A stretch of 64,000 nt of DNA from Vibrio mimicus CAIM 602 (GCF_000338875.1 NZ_AOMO01000055.1:30860-94859), one strand, 5' to 3'. Positions 27,552-37,095 are shown, numbered from the stretch's first letter. The notes: generated from the letters alone by a model not told the origin. Translations and numbers: made by a program.

Positions 27552-28975
27552 CTAAGCGACTTTTCTCGTTTTCGATGGTTGAGTAAAAGGCATTAATGCT
27601 TGATGTAGAACGCTGACACCTGTTGCGTAATCCGCGTCATCGACCACAAACTGCACATTAACATTGCGCATCGAAGAATGCGCCGCCATCGGCTCAATCT
27701 GCTGTTCCAGTAAAGCTTGTAGACCTTGCGCGAGCACTTTGTTGGTTTCCATATGCGAACCAATCGCTGAGATTAGCGCCACCATGCGTACTGATACCGC
27801 TGCCTGCGGGTAGCGCCGCTCCGCTTGGTAGCGAATATGGTTGAGATGTTCACTGCTGCCACTTAAGTAATAAGTGATCGAATTAGCATTCATCTCTTTA
27901 CCAATTAATTGCACTTTCGCATCGCGTATCCATTCAATGAGCTCATGACTGACTTCATCCATCATGCCCACCATGCTTTGGTCGAACAGATGCAGAGCAA
28001 AGACTTTGTCTCTTCCTGCAATGATCTCGACTCGATGTTGCTGTGGCTGATATTGGGCAGTGATCAACGTGCCCGGATGTTCAGGCTCAAAGGTATTTTT
28101 GATCCGCAACTCTATGTTCTTTTGTCTGAGTCCTGCTGCGGCATTGGGTGGATAGCTTCCATCCCCAAATTAGCTAATTGATCGGCAACATCAAAGTTAC
28201 TCAAACCGATCGGCTGCACTTTGTCCGTGCCGACCAGACACGGATCGGCTGAGCTCAAGTGGTACTCTTTATGGATGATCGCTTGCTCCGCCCCCATTAC
28301 AACGGCGATCCGGCTAAACGTCATCTCGCTGTATCCACGGTCGTAAGTGCGCATTAATCCTTCTTGGCATGATGCATAGCCGGTGACAATGGGTAACTCA
28401 CTATCCACATCAATGTTGCGAAACGCGTTTTCAATCACCTGATCCAAATTGCCTTGGCTGGGTTCGCACCAACCTGACAAATCCACAAAACGGGCGTTAA
28501 TTCCAAGTGTATTGAGTTTAAGTGCCGTGTTATAAGCACTGTGCGATTCGCCAATTGAGGCAAGAAACTCTCTAATCTGTGGTAAAGAGTGGCGTAAGGA
28601 AAACTGTCCGTATTGGCAGGTTTCCAAAATATTCTGAATACAAGCTACCGCCTCAGCCAAACGGGCACGAATGAATTTGTCGGCGCGTAGGCGTGTCATC
28701 GCATCGGCAAACAGATTTTCGTTGATCAGCAACATACGCTGCTCAAGGGCATAGAGTGCATCTAGCCAACTTTCATCATGTTTGGCGATTTTTTGGTAAA
28801 TACCGGCTGCCCCCGTACGCTTACATTCCAGTAACGCATCCGTGATCCCTGAATAAGCGGAAACCACAAACACTCGTCCGTACGGCTGTGCTGGTCTGAG
28901 TAAAATATTATCCAGTACCGCGTCAAAGGCGGTCATGGAGGTACCACCGATTTTTTCTACGGTGTAAGACATCAT
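27552..28975 (-). pseudogene. ask_ect: Ectoine-pathway aspartate kinase, split by a single-base frameshift
   Basis: Two frames together make one aspartokinase of about 475 residues. The kinase half (28975 to ~28150) begins MMSYTVEKIGGTSMTAFDAV, the Ask_Ect N-terminus. It ends with MEAIHP followed by ten out-of-frame residues and a stop at 28112. The ACT half continues one frame over as NAAAGLRQKNIELRIKNTFEPEHPGT, without any gap in homology. One missing base in CACCCAATG (28144-28148 on the plus strand; CACCCCAATG or CACCCAAATG would repair it) explains the break. The enzyme supplies aspartyl phosphate for ectoine synthesis and is usually less sensitive to lysine/threonine feedback. As read, the product would lack its ACT regulatory domains. 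A sequencing error is at least as likely as a real mutation. Confidence 0.88.
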
Positions 28976-29001
28976 TTCTCCTTATGACGTTGTGAAATCA
29001 A

Positions 29002-29388
29002 TTAACTTTCATGCAGCGGATAAACACCTTCAGCATCATGAATTTCGAGCCCAGTGAGTGGCGGGTTAAATACGCAAGCCATCACCATTTCATTTGAGAA
29101 TGCACGTAGGTAGTGCTCATCATGCTGATCAAGGATATATAACGTACCCGGCTGGATCGGGTAGGTTTCACCACCCACAACCGCAATTTCCCCTTCACCA
29201 GAAATGCAGTACACCGATTCGAGGTGATTACGATAATGAATATGGGTTTCTGTGTTGGAATAGATAGTCGTGATATGGAAAGAAAAACCCATTTGGTCAT
29301 CTTTCAATAACATACGCACGCTTTCCCAGTTTTCCGCCACCACTCTTCGTTCACTTTGGCGACACTGATCTAAGGTTCTCACAATCAT
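29002..29388 (-). CDS. ectC: L-ectoine synthase
   Basis: A 128-residue cupin. [35 protein letters not shown] and [12 protein letters not shown] match EctC. It cyclises N-gamma-acetyl-2,4-diaminobutyrate to ectoine. It lies 11 bp after ectB and 26 bp before the aspartokinase, all in one leftward operon. Confidence 0.97.
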   Translation of the reverse strand: MIVRTLDQCRQSERRVVAENWESVRMLLKDDQMGFSFHITTIYSNTETHIHYRNHLESVYCISGEGEIAVVGGETYPIQPGTLYILDQHDEHYLRAFSNEMVMACVFNPPLTGLEIHDAEGVYPLHES

Positions 29389-29399
29389 GTTTTTCTCCT

Positions 29400-30665
29400 T
29401 TACGATGCTTTCTGTAGTCTGCGTGATGCAACCGCCGCCGCACTGCGCTCAATGATCGCCAAACCTTTCGCGAGATCAGCTTCGGTTATAGTCAGTGGGC
29501 AAAATACTTTCAGCACTTCATCTTCAGCCCCAGCCGTTTCGATAATCAGCCCATTTTGAAAACAGATGTCTGCAATATCGCGAGCAATTTCACCATTGTG
29601 ACACGCTATACCTTGCATTAAACCGCGCCCTTTTAAGTTGGAAAACAGAGACGGATAACGACGTAAAAAGCTTTGTAAGGCTTTAGTCACTTGCTCACTG
29701 CGTGCAGTAATATGGTTTTGGAAATCTTCATTTGCCCAATAAGCCTCTAATGCACGTGTAGCCGTAACGAAAGCATGATTATTGCCGCGAAACGTACCGT
29801 TGTGCTCGCCTGGTTTCCATTGGTCTAGCTCCGGCTTGAGCAGAACTAATGCCATCGGCAGCCCGTAACCACTGAGTGATTTTGATAAAGTCACCATGTC
29901 CGGCTCAATACCGCTCGGCTCAAAACTAAAGAAAGTACCGGTACGACCACAACCAGCCTGAATATCATCGACAATCAACAGGATTTGATTGGCACGACAA
30001 ATCGTTTGTAACCGTTGTAGCCAAGCGGAAGAAGCAACATTCAGCCCACCTTCCCCTTGCACAGTTTCCAGCAATACCGCCGCGGGCTTATCTAAACCGG
30101 ATGAGTTGTCCTGCAACATGGTTTCGAACAGAGTTAAACCATCAATTCCGGCGTAGCCTTCAAACGGCACACGATTTACGCCAGACAATGCCATCCCCGC
30201 TCCTTGGCGATGATGCTGGTTCCCTGTTGCCGCAAGTGCCCCAAGCGAGCAACCGTGAAAACCATTGGTAAACGTCACTATGCTTTGGCGGCCAGTCACC
30301 TTACGTGCCAGCTTTAAGGCCGCTTCTACCGCATTAGTCCCCGTAGGACCTGTAAACTGCACTTTATAATTCAACCCGCGAGGTTCGAAGATATGTGTCT
30401 GTAATGTTTTAAGAAACTCTGCTTTGGCTTCGGAATGCATATCCAGCCCATGAGTCAAGCCATCACGTTCAATGTACTCAAGCAGGGCTTGTTTGAGGAC
30501 GGCATTGTTATGCCCGTAATTGAGCGAGCCTGCGCCAGCCAAAAAATCCAGATAGGCTTCGCCCTCTTGGCTGTAGAGCCAGCTACCTTTCGCAGTGGCG
30601 AATACCACAGGAAAGTGAGTCGCGTAAGATTGCACCTGAGATTCATGAGTTTTAAAAATGTCCAT
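29400..30665 (-). CDS. ectB: Diaminobutyrate--2-oxoglutarate transaminase
   Basis: A 421-residue class III aminotransferase. [10 protein letters not shown] carries the PLP-binding Lys262, [12 protein letters not shown] the PLP-stacking Asp pair (233-234), and [16 protein letters not shown] the phosphate-binding region. It turns aspartate semialdehyde into 2,4-diaminobutyrate for EctA. It is 11 bp from ectA and 11 bp from ectC in the ectABC-ask operon. Confidence 0.97.
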   Translation of the reverse strand: MDIFKTHESQVQSYATHFPVVFATAKGSWLYSQEGEAYLDFLAGAGSLNYGHNNAVLKQALLEYIERDGLTHGLDMHSEAKAEFLKTLQTHIFEPRGLNYKVQFTGPTGTNAVEAALKLARKVTGRQSIVTFTNGFHGCSLGALAATGNQHHRQGAGMALSGVNRVPFEGYAGIDGLTLFETMLQDNSSGLDKPAAVLLETVQGEGGLNVASSAWLQRLQTICRANQILLIVDDIQAGCGRTGTFFSFEPSGIEPDMVTLSKSLSGYGLPMALVLLKPELDQWKPGEHNGTFRGNNHAFVTATRALEAYWANEDFQNHITARSEQVTKALQSFLRRYPSLFSNLKGRGLMQGIACHNGEIARDIADICFQNGLIIETAGAEDEVLKVFCPLTITEADLAKGLAIIERSAAAVASRRLQKAS

Positions 30666-30676
30666 AACGAGAATTT

Positions 30677-31234
30677 TTATCCTTTTGGTTGGTTCGATGG
30701 ATTAAGAGGAATGCGATAGAGGTATTCCGTGTCATGCTCTCCTTCAAAATGACAGGTCTTATCCAGAAAAGTGGAGACACTACCCTGCTTTCCATGCTCC
30801 CTATCAAGCTTTTGAAATAACCGCCAAGATGCTTGGTTTTTCTGGGTAATCGTGGTTTCAAGAACCGTGAGATCCTGTAGCTCACTACGCCCAAGCAGAT
30901 GTTGGATCATCTGATATGCCAAGCCTTTCCCACGTGCAGACGGATGCACCGCCACTTGCCAAATAAATAGCTCATTCGGTTTTTCCGGTTTGCGATACGC
31001 CGAGACAAAACCCACTAGCAGCTCTTGCTGCTCAGCAATCAGGCATGTGTGCTGAAAATGGCTGGACTGTAAAAAATTGCAGTAAGCCGAATTTTGATCG
31101 AGCGGTGCGCACTGAGCGATTAATTCGTGAATCGATAAGCCATCTTCCTGAGTCGGCATACGAAACACCCAAGGCTGTGAGCGATTGTGCATTATGTGCG
31201 GATAAATCATCCAAGGGGTGGCAGTAAAAATCAC
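30677..31234 (-). CDS. ectA: L-2,4-diaminobutyric acid acetyltransferase
   Basis: A 185-residue GNAT acetyltransferase. VAVHPSARGKGLAYQMI is the acetyl-CoA binding motif A, and TVLETTITQKNQASWRLFQKL is the EctA-type motif. The start is GTG at 31234 with AAAGGA seven bases upstream. It makes N-gamma-acetyldiaminobutyrate. First gene of the operon. The upstream region holds a perfect 10-bp inverted repeat and, further on, the divergent qrr gene. Confidence 0.96.
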   Translation of the reverse strand: MIFTATPWMIYPHIMHNRSQPWVFRMPTQEDGLSIHELIAQCAPLDQNSAYCNFLQSSHFQHTCLIAEQQELLVGFVSAYRKPEKPNELFIWQVAVHPSARGKGLAYQMIQHLLGRSELQDLTVLETTITQKNQASWRLFQKLDREHGKQGSVSTFLDKTCHFEGEHDTEYLYRIPLNPSNQPKG

Positions 31235-31263
31235 AACAAATCCTTTGTGTTCAAATCATATTT

Positions 31264-31309
31264 CTATTTTTACCCTAACAGCAGTAAATGATTTTTCAAG
31301 TAAAAATAG
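31264..31309. promoter_or_regulatory. Perfect 10-bp inverted repeat in the ectA promoter region
   Basis: CTATTTTTAC (31264-31273) and GTAAAAATAG (31300-31309) are exact reverse complements, 26 bp apart and 30-75 bp upstream of ectA. In other vibrios ectABC is repressed by the MarR-type regulator CosR. Whether this repeat is its operator is a guess. Confidence 0.45.
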
Positions 31310-31475
31310 GCAATAAATACTTTTTTAAAGTAAATAAAATGAAAATTTCAAGAAAAATTAATTTGAACTAGAATAATATGAAGACAAAGATTTAAAGCCT
31401 ATCTGCGTACAAAAAGTAAGCAGCGTGGCTCGTCATTAGCTCGAGTAGTGGTGCAGTGAAGCGGATTGCAAGCCG

Positions 31476-31501
31476 TTGCAATTTGCAATCGCAGAATGCA
31501 A
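31476..31501 (+). promoter_or_regulatory. LuxO binding boxes upstream of qrr
   Basis: TTGCAATTTGCAA at 31476-31488 matches the LuxO consensus TTGCA-W3-TGCAA exactly. TCGCAGAATGCAA at 31489-31501 is a directly adjacent, weaker copy. A further TTGCA half lies at 31466-31470. They are ~75-100 bp upstream of the sigma-54 promoter, the usual enhancer position. Confidence 0.85.
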
Positions 31502-31562
31502 TCAGATGAGCATTAATTCATCTTAACCAGCGTAAAACCCGCACAAATAGGCGCATATCAAC

Positions 31563-31580
31563 TTGGCACAGATAGTGCAT
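31563..31580 (+). promoter_or_regulatory. Sigma-54 promoter of qrr
   Basis: TTGGCACAGATAGTGCAT has GG at 31565-31566 and GC at 31577-31578, the -24/-12 spacing of RpoN promoters. The GC is about 12 bases before the expected qrr start. Confidence 0.9.
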
Positions 31581-31589
31581 TATTAGTAA

Positions 31590-31696
31590 TGACCCTTAAT
31601 TAAGCCGAGGGTCACCTAGCCAACTGACGTTGTTAGTGAATGACATTGTTCACATTGATTTATCAGCCAATCGTACCTTTTGCGATTGGCTTTTTT
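31590..31696 (+). ncRNA. qrr: Qrr quorum-regulatory small RNA
   Basis: The ~107-nt transcript begins TGACCCTT and contains the invariant Qrr core CCTAGCCAACTGACGTTGTT (31614-31633), which pairs with hapR/luxR-type, aphA and other targets with Hfq. It ends in a strong terminator, AGCCAATCG (31665-31673) / CGATTGGCT (31683-31691) plus six T residues. LuxO boxes and a sigma-54 promoter lie upstream. At low cell density phospho-LuxO would switch it on and thereby shut off the HapR/LuxR master regulator. Which of the numbered Qrr copies this is cannot be decided here. It lies between ectA and an AraC gene. No ORF is seen in 31697-31848. Confidence 0.96.
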
Positions 31697-31848
31697 CTTT
31701 CCCGCTTCCCACTCGTTGCTTTTGAACATCGAGTAAATCTTTCTCAAACCAAGATGAGAAACCGTGCGCATTTCTCAAGCTCATGCTTTACCTTCCCAAT
31801 CTGAGCGGTAAAGTGTAAACCCTGCTGCGGTTCTATAGAGACAGGGAT

Positions 31849-32748
31849 ATGAAAACCGACTACCACCAGCGAATTCGGCCAGTGTTACGTTATTTGGAAG
31901 CGAATTTCGATCAGCCTTTAAATTTGGAAGAAGTGGCTTTGCAGGCACATTTGTCGCCTTACCATTTCCACCGCATTTTCAAGGCGGTTGTCGGCGAAAC
32001 ATTGGGGGATTTTATGCGCCGCCTCAAGATGGAAAAATCTGCCAGCGTTCTGTTTTATCACAAACGCTCTATCACTGAAGTCGCCCTAGATTTTGGTTTC
32101 TCCAGTTCACAGGCTTTTGCGAAGGCTTTCAAACAGCACTTTGGTTTAACCGCAAGCCAAGTTCGCGAATGCCAAGACATTGAAGCGTTCAGCCAGTTGA
32201 TGCGAAACAGCAAGATTGGACACACACTGCGCAAGAATGGAAACGAACAGTCGAATTTACTCCCCTATACTCATGAAAAATCAACGGAATGGAGTAAAAA
32301 CATGGCAATCGAATCTTTCACCCCCGGTGGCTTAGCGTATATGCGTGTAACTGGACCTTATGGGCAAAATTATCCACCCGCGGTCGAGAAACTGTATCAG
32401 TGGGCTGGGCCCGCTGGTTTCGCGGAATGCCCTTGCATCTTTATCTATCACGACAATCCAGAACTTACCCCAGCAGAAAAATGTCGCACCGATATCGCTC
32501 TTTTAGTGCCTGAAGGTACAGAAGTCGGTAAGTCTATCGAGTACACCCATTTCGATGGGGGCAAGTATTTTACGAGTCGACGCACGGTGACTGACCAAAG
32601 CCAATATGGTCACTTTTGGAATGAACATATGGGGTGTGTTGTGGAACAAGGATTAGAAACGGATCAACGCCCTTGTTTTGAGCTCTACCACCACTACGAC
32701 CCCGTGACACATCATGCTGATGTGAGTTTCTGCACCGCGGTGGTATAA
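31849..32748 (+). CDS. AraC-family regulator with GyrI-like effector domain
   Basis: A 299-residue protein. Residues ~8-108 are an AraC-type double helix-turn-helix at the N-terminus (LNLEEVALQAHLSPYHFHRIFKAVVGE; ITEVALDFGFSSSQAFAKAFKQHFG). Residues ~145-299 form a GyrI-like small-molecule binding domain (GGLAYMRVTGPYGQNYPPAVEKLYQWA; PCFELYHHYDP). This layout is that of Rob/SoxS-like drug-sensing regulators. The GAGACAGGGAT stretch before the start can serve as ribosome site. It may sense a xenobiotic, and its target is not evident. The MATE pump 1 kb away is a candidate, but another AraC gene lies between. Confidence 0.85.
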   Translation: MKTDYHQRIRPVLRYLEANFDQPLNLEEVALQAHLSPYHFHRIFKAVVGETLGDFMRRLKMEKSASVLFYHKRSITEVALDFGFSSSQAFAKAFKQHFGLTASQVRECQDIEAFSQLMRNSKIGHTLRKNGNEQSNLLPYTHEKSTEWSKNMAIESFTPGGLAYMRVTGPYGQNYPPAVEKLYQWAGPAGFAECPCIFIYHDNPELTPAEKCRTDIALLVPEGTEVGKSIEYTHFDGGKYFTSRRTVTDQSQYGHFWNEHMGCVVEQGLETDQRPCFELYHHYDPVTHHADVSFCTAVV

Positions 32749-32799
32749 ACCGTTACTCACTTAAACGACCATAAGTTTGATGCTGTTTTGGCATATCGG

Positions 32800-33645
32800 T
32801 TAATCCTCACTATGGCTTAGCCGATATGCTCTTGGCGTAACGCGACTCCATGCTTTAAAACGCGTACTAAAATTCGCTGCATTCGGATAGCCCACCATTT
32901 CACCAATCTGCTGGATGGGCCAATCCGAGCGTGCCAACTGACGTGCAGCGTATTCCATGCGCAGTCGGGTGAGATGAGCGGTCGGGCTGCGACCTAAATA
33001 ATGCAGACAAAGGCGGTGTAAGTGTGCGACAGAGCAAGGCACCAACGCTGCCATGGCACTGACGGACCATTCTTTGTGAAGCTGTTTTTGTACTCGTTCA
33101 AACATACGATTAAGCCGAATCTGCGCACGAGGCATCTGCCGCTCTCCTGGTGTCGCCAGTAACAGTTCAATTTGCTCAACTGCACGTTGTGCAACGGGCT
33201 GGCCGATCTCATCGGGCAGGATTTGCGCTCGCAATAAGGTTTGAATACAGGTGTACATCACATCTGCAGCTGGTGTGAATCCATAGTGGATCTGCTCGCC
33301 AAGATGATTCGGCCACTCTCGTTGTGCAGAAAGAAATAGCCAAGCTAACTGCCAGTTTTCCTCTTCAATGCCAAAGCCATTCTCCACCCCGGCAGGGATA
33401 ACCATCAGTGAGCCAGGTTCAAGAAGATAACGATGATCTTGGCTGTTCAACCAGCCTTTACCGCGAATCGTAAACAGCAGCATATGCTGTTTAGGAGATT
33501 TTCGATAAACATTGAAGGATTCGCGACAGGTTGCAATACCACACTGCACTATGCCGCTGTGCTCTAGCTTAAGCACATGCTCTTGATCAATGACTTCATG
33601 TTGGGTTTTCTCTGAGATCAGATAACTTTCTTGCTTTTCATGCAT
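32800..33645 (-). CDS. AraC-family transcriptional regulator (cupin N-terminus)
   Basis: About 281 residues if started at the ATG at 33645. The frame is open to 33723 with no clear ribosome site at either. The N-terminal ~150 residues look like a cupin sensing domain (RGKGWLNSQDHRYLLEPGSLMVIPAG). The C-terminal ~100 hold the helix-turn-helix pair (WSVSAMAALVPCSVAHLHRLC; WPIQQIGEMVGYPNAANFSTRFKAWSRVTPRAYR). It is divergent from the MATE transporter gene with under 100 bp between the starts, so it likely regulates that pump (inference). Confidence 0.85.
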   Translation of the reverse strand: MHEKQESYLISEKTQHEVIDQEHVLKLEHSGIVQCGIATCRESFNVYRKSPKQHMLLFTIRGKGWLNSQDHRYLLEPGSLMVIPAGVENGFGIEEENWQLAWLFLSAQREWPNHLGEQIHYGFTPAADVMYTCIQTLLRAQILPDEIGQPVAQRAVEQIELLLATPGERQMPRAQIRLNRMFERVQKQLHKEWSVSAMAALVPCSVAHLHRLCLHYLGRSPTAHLTRLRMEYAARQLARSDWPIQQIGEMVGYPNAANFSTRFKAWSRVTPRAYRLSHSED

Positions 33646-33741
33646 GATGAGATTTTGGCAATAGTTTTGGAGTTTTTTACACAATACTGCGATGACGTAG
33701 AGATCTACACTACTCACATTCATTCCAAGGAGTCAGATCAC

Positions 33742-35130
33742 ATGATTGTTCACTTTCGCCAACTCGACCGACCATTCTGGCAAAAACTACTCCAAATCGG
33801 CTTACCGGTATCCATGCAATCCATGTTGTTCTCGCTATTGGGTGTGGTCGATATTTTCATGGTCAGTCAATTGGGGGAATCCGCCACCGCAGCCGTAGGT
33901 GTGGGCAATCGCATTTTCTTCTTCAATTTGATTGTGATTGTCGGTGCAAGTGGTGCGGTCAGTGTGCTCGCAGCCCAATACTTTGGTGCAGGCAATCTTG
34001 ATGGCGTTCGGCGCACTCTTGCTCAATCGTGGATGATGGCGATTGTGCTGACCTTGCCCTTCGCATTGATTTACACCTTGATGCCAGAAACCATTGTGGC
34101 TTTGGTTGCTGACGAGCCTCAATACGTTGCTCAAGCCACAGACTATTTATGGGTCACAGGCATCAGCCTGTTTTGCACTGCGTTAGTTGTACCGTTGGAA
34201 GGAGCACTACGCAGTATCGGGGAAGCGAAATTGCCTACTCGTGTGAGCATTTTTGCCATCATCGTTAACGCTATCCTTAATGCTTTGCTGATCTTTGGCC
34301 TATTCGGATTTCCAGAGCTTGGTGTATTAGGGGCGGGTTTAGGCACCACATTATCGCGCCTGTTTCAAACCGCATTGCTGTTTGTGCTGGTAAAACGCCG
34401 TTATACCCACCTGCTCCCCAATCAAAATCATTGGCAAGAGAGTGTGCAACGCCGCCACCGTCAGCGCTATTTAACGGTCGCTTGGCCAATGCTGATCCAT
34501 GACAGCGCATGGGCTGCTGGGCTTTTAGTTTATAACGTGATTGTTGGCCAATTAGGTGTGTCAGAGTTAGCCATCATTTCACTGCTCGCTCCCATCGAGA
34601 GTGTGTTGATCTCCGCTTTCCTTGGCTTTGCTGTCGCAGCATCGATCATTTTGGGCAATGAGATCGGTGCGCAAAACTATCAACGTGTCGAGAACACCGC
34701 GTGGTGGTATGTGATCACCAGTTGTAGCTTAGCCTTACTGCTCGCTTTGCTGTGTATGGCGGCCAAGCCTTTGTTGGCGTGGGTTATCAGCCATAGCCCA
34801 TTGGAAAACCACCAGTTGGCATTGAATGTTTGCCTTGTCATGGCCTTTGGCATGGTATTTAAAGTGTTCAATATGGTTGGGATTGGTGGCGTGTTGAAAA
34901 GTGGCGGAGATATTCGTTACAGCATCTTTATTGATCTGTTTGGCCAGTGGGCTGTGGGTATCCCTCTCGCTTACCTGACGGGCATAGTATGGGGATGGCC
35001 GTTGCATGGGGTGTTAATGATCATTTGGCTTGAGGAACTGGTTAAAATGGGACTAACCGCGCAGCGTATCAGTTCAAAACGTTGGATTAATAACCTCGTT
35101 AGTGAACCCGCATCCGAAGTCGTTGCATAA
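33742..35130 (+). CDS. MATE-family multidrug / cation antiporter
   Basis: A 462-residue integral membrane protein with about twelve helices. The start is ATG 33742, preceded by AAGGAG at optimal distance, and not the upstream in-frame ATG at 33631, which overlaps the divergent regulator. QIGLPVSMQSMLFSLLGVVDIFMVSQLG and the pseudo-twofold repeat beginning VAWPMLIHDSAWAAGLLVYNVIVGQLG match MATE halves. MATE pumps export cationic drugs in exchange for Na+ or H+. The gene ends at a bidirectional terminator. Confidence 0.92.
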   Translation: MIVHFRQLDRPFWQKLLQIGLPVSMQSMLFSLLGVVDIFMVSQLGESATAAVGVGNRIFFFNLIVIVGASGAVSVLAAQYFGAGNLDGVRRTLAQSWMMAIVLTLPFALIYTLMPETIVALVADEPQYVAQATDYLWVTGISLFCTALVVPLEGALRSIGEAKLPTRVSIFAIIVNAILNALLIFGLFGFPELGVLGAGLGTTLSRLFQTALLFVLVKRRYTHLLPNQNHWQESVQRRHRQRYLTVAWPMLIHDSAWAAGLLVYNVIVGQLGVSELAIISLLAPIESVLISAFLGFAVAASIILGNEIGAQNYQRVENTAWWYVITSCSLALLLALLCMAAKPLLAWVISHSPLENHQLALNVCLVMAFGMVFKVFNMVGIGGVLKSGGDIRYSIFIDLFGQWAVGIPLAYLTGIVWGWPLHGVLMIIWLEELVKMGLTAQRISSKRWINNLVSEPASEVVA

Positions 35131-35138
35131 AAATAAAA

Positions 35139-35171
35139 AAGAGCGAGTTAATTATCCCTAAACTCGCTCTT
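35139..35171. terminator. Bidirectional terminator, MATE gene / outer-membrane protein gene
   Basis: AAGAGCGAGTT and AACTCGCTCTT form an 11-bp stem with an 11-base loop. An A-run lies to the left and T-rich sequence to the right, so it serves both convergent genes. Confidence 0.85.
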
Positions 35172-35208
35172 ACTCTTTCGTTTTAGTATTGCCTAATAAG
35201 TAAAAAAC

Positions 35209-35742
35209 TTAGAAACGGTAGCCTAGACCTACTGTGTAAGTCAGTGCCGTTGAATCAAACAGATGTTCGCTATATTCAACACCACCATTCACTGAGATAT
35301 GTTGAGTTAAATTCATTTCAAGACCAGTGCCGAAAGCAAAACTACTGTCTTCAATGCTCCCAGTGACTGACTTACCCGATTTACCTTCAACTTTATAGGT
35401 TGCATAACCCAGTGTGGCATAACCACTGACCATATCGTTAAAGCGGTATGTTGGGCCAATATGGAAACTACCGTAAGTACGCTCAACAGAATTTAAAACA
35501 ATCTGATTATTCACAGCTGTGATTGAAGTAATATCATCCAGAGCGGTACCAGTAAGACCGACTAGTAATCCTAAACGACCCGGTTCATAGCGATATTTCA
35601 GCGCTAAGCCTTTTAAATCGTCATTCAAACGTGAAATGTCTGTCTGTGCATATCCGACACTAAATGTATGATCTGCTGCGTTAGCATTAACAACATGGAA
35701 CGAAGCAGTCATTAAAGCAGCAATAGCAATGGTTTTTTTCAT
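35209..35742 (-). CDS. Small outer-membrane beta-barrel protein (OmpX/Ail-like)
   Basis: A 177-residue protein with a signal peptide (MKKTIAIAALMTASFHVVNANA, cleaved before ADHTF). The mature ~155 residues show eight-strand barrel patterns (TFSVGYAQTDI, LALKYRYE, SGYATLGYATYKVEG, SSFAFGTGLEMNL, ISVNGGVEYSEHLF) and end in LGYRF, the C-terminal aromatic signal for outer-membrane insertion. The family covers adhesion, serum resistance and stress roles, and nothing here decides between them. About 230 bp of A/T-rich sequence (35743-35975) separates it from phhB. Confidence 0.8.
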   Translation of the reverse strand: MKKTIAIAALMTASFHVVNANAADHTFSVGYAQTDISRLNDDLKGLALKYRYEPGRLGLLVGLTGTALDDITSITAVNNQIVLNSVERTYGSFHIGPTYRFNDMVSGYATLGYATYKVEGKSGKSVTGSIEDSSFAFGTGLEMNLTQHISVNGGVEYSEHLFDSTALTYTVGLGYRF

Positions 35743-35975
35743 TATTATGTTCTTCTTAAAATATTAAATCGAAATCAAATGGCGAACTCTATGGTTCAGC
35801 CGAAAACTAAAACAATACATTCACTAGGTCAATGAATTATTTCATTTCAAATTTATAAAATTTAATATTTTCTTTTAATTACATAAACTTAACAAAGACA
35901 GACAAATATAATGAAACCAATATAATATCAATTATATGGATAGTAACTTTTCGAACTAATGTCTATTTTTTATAC

Positions 35976-36311
35976 TTATTGTCGAAATAAATAATCACAT
36001 TTAGCGGCGCAAATAAAATCATTTTTATGTAACCCATTAATTGAATGACTCCACCAAGTGATCGTTACTTTACCCCATTCCAACAAAATGGCTGGATGAT
36101 GAAATTCCTGTTCCGCTAATTCAGCAATATGATTTGAAAATGCCCAAGCTTGTTTGAAACTTTTAAAGCGATATATCTTCTCTAATTGAGCGATGCCTTC
36201 ACGATGAATTAATGCCCAACCATCCAATTCACTCAGCAGTTGTTGCTGTTCTGCAGAGGTAAGAGCTATTGCGTCTGCACTGCACGCTTCACAACGTAAT
36301 TCATCCAGCAT
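35976..36311 (-). CDS. phhB: Pterin-4a-carbinolamine dehydratase
   Basis: About 111 residues from the ATG at 36311, preceded by AAAGGA. An upstream in-frame start at 36371 would lie inside phhA. EFHHPAILLEWGKVTITWWSHSINGLHKNDFICAAKCD is the family pattern, with the catalytic His pair in FHHP. It dehydrates 4a-hydroxytetrahydrobiopterin so that the pterin cofactor of PhhA can be recycled. It overlaps the end of phhA by 11 bp, so it is translationally coupled to it. Confidence 0.94.
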   Translation of the reverse strand: MLDELRCEACSADAIALTSAEQQQLLSELDGWALIHREGIAQLEKIYRFKSFKQAWAFSNHIAELAEQEFHHPAILLEWGKVTITWWSHSINGLHKNDFICAAKCDYLFRQ

Positions 36312-37095
36312 GTTGTTGTTCCTTTGGTTGAAAACGGGCAGGGAGCAACCCTGCTTCCATTGCTTGACCAACCAACGCCATTAAATCGCGTTGGCTGAGT
36401 TGATAAAGTTGACCAAGATCGGGCAACACGTAATAAATCGGCTGCATGATGTCGATCCGGTAAGGAGTACGCAGCACCTGCAGTATGTCAAACGGCTCAC
36501 GAAGTGGAATGGTGCTCTCTGATGCGTATAGGGTTTCTCCGGGTGAAGACAAGATCCCTCCCCCATAGATTTTGTTTTGCCCCTGCTCCTGCACTAAACC
36601 AAATTCGACGGTGAACCAATACAAGCGAGCCAAATAACCACGTTCTTTAGGGCTTGCCGCTGCACCTAACTTCCCGTAGACATGTGTAAAAGCCGCGAAA
36701 TCAGGGTGAGTCAGCATGGCGCAATGGCCATAGATCTCATGGAAAAAATCGGGCTCTTGCAGATAATCAAACTCTTCTCGACTGCGTAAAAAAGTGGCGA
36801 CAGGAAATTTCTTCTCCGCCAGTAAGGCAAAGAAACGATCAAAGCTGATCAACGCTGGTACAGGTTCAACTTGCCACCCAGTTTCCCTTTGTAATACCCG
36901 ATTAATTTCAGGCAATTGTGGCAAGCGATCTGTTGGCAGATTAAGCATACTCAAACCATCTAAATAGGCTTGGCAGGCTCTGGACTTCACCACTTCTTGC
37001 TGGCGAGTGATTAAATCATGCCAAATTTTGTGTTCGTCATCATTCCAGTCAATGTGGCCGTTGTGGCTAATGGGTTTAGAGTGATACTGACTCAT
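36301..37095 (-). CDS. phhA: Phenylalanine-4-hydroxylase
   Basis: A 264-residue monomeric bacterial type. The start is ATG 37095 with GGAGTGGAGAG in front, and the open frame continues to 37176. Iron ligands are His119 and His124 in HEIYGH, and Glu164 in YWFTVEFGL. GILSSPGET is the pterin-contacting block. It makes tyrosine from phenylalanine with a tetrahydropterin. Operon with phhB, and divergent from acetoacetyl-CoA synthetase, which could use the acetoacetate that tyrosine breakdown produces. Confidence 0.96.
   Translation of the reverse strand: MSQYHSKPISHNGHIDWNDDEHKIWHDLITRQQEVVKSRACQAYLDGLSMLNLPTDRLPQLPEINRVLQRETGWQVEPVPALISFDRFFALLAEKKFPVATFLRSREEFDYLQEPDFFHEIYGHCAMLTHPDFAAFTHVYGKLGAAASPKERGYLARLYWFTVEFGLVQEQGQNKIYGGGILSSPGETLYASESTIPLREPFDILQVLRTPYRIDIMQPIYYVLPDLGQLYQLSQRDLMALVGQAMEAGLLPARFQPKEQQHAG

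Noticed and set aside
31374..31500. Integron attC-like site suggested by the repeated TTGCAA inverted repeats
   Set aside because: No attC core sites are present, and the repeats are explained as LuxO boxes before qrr.
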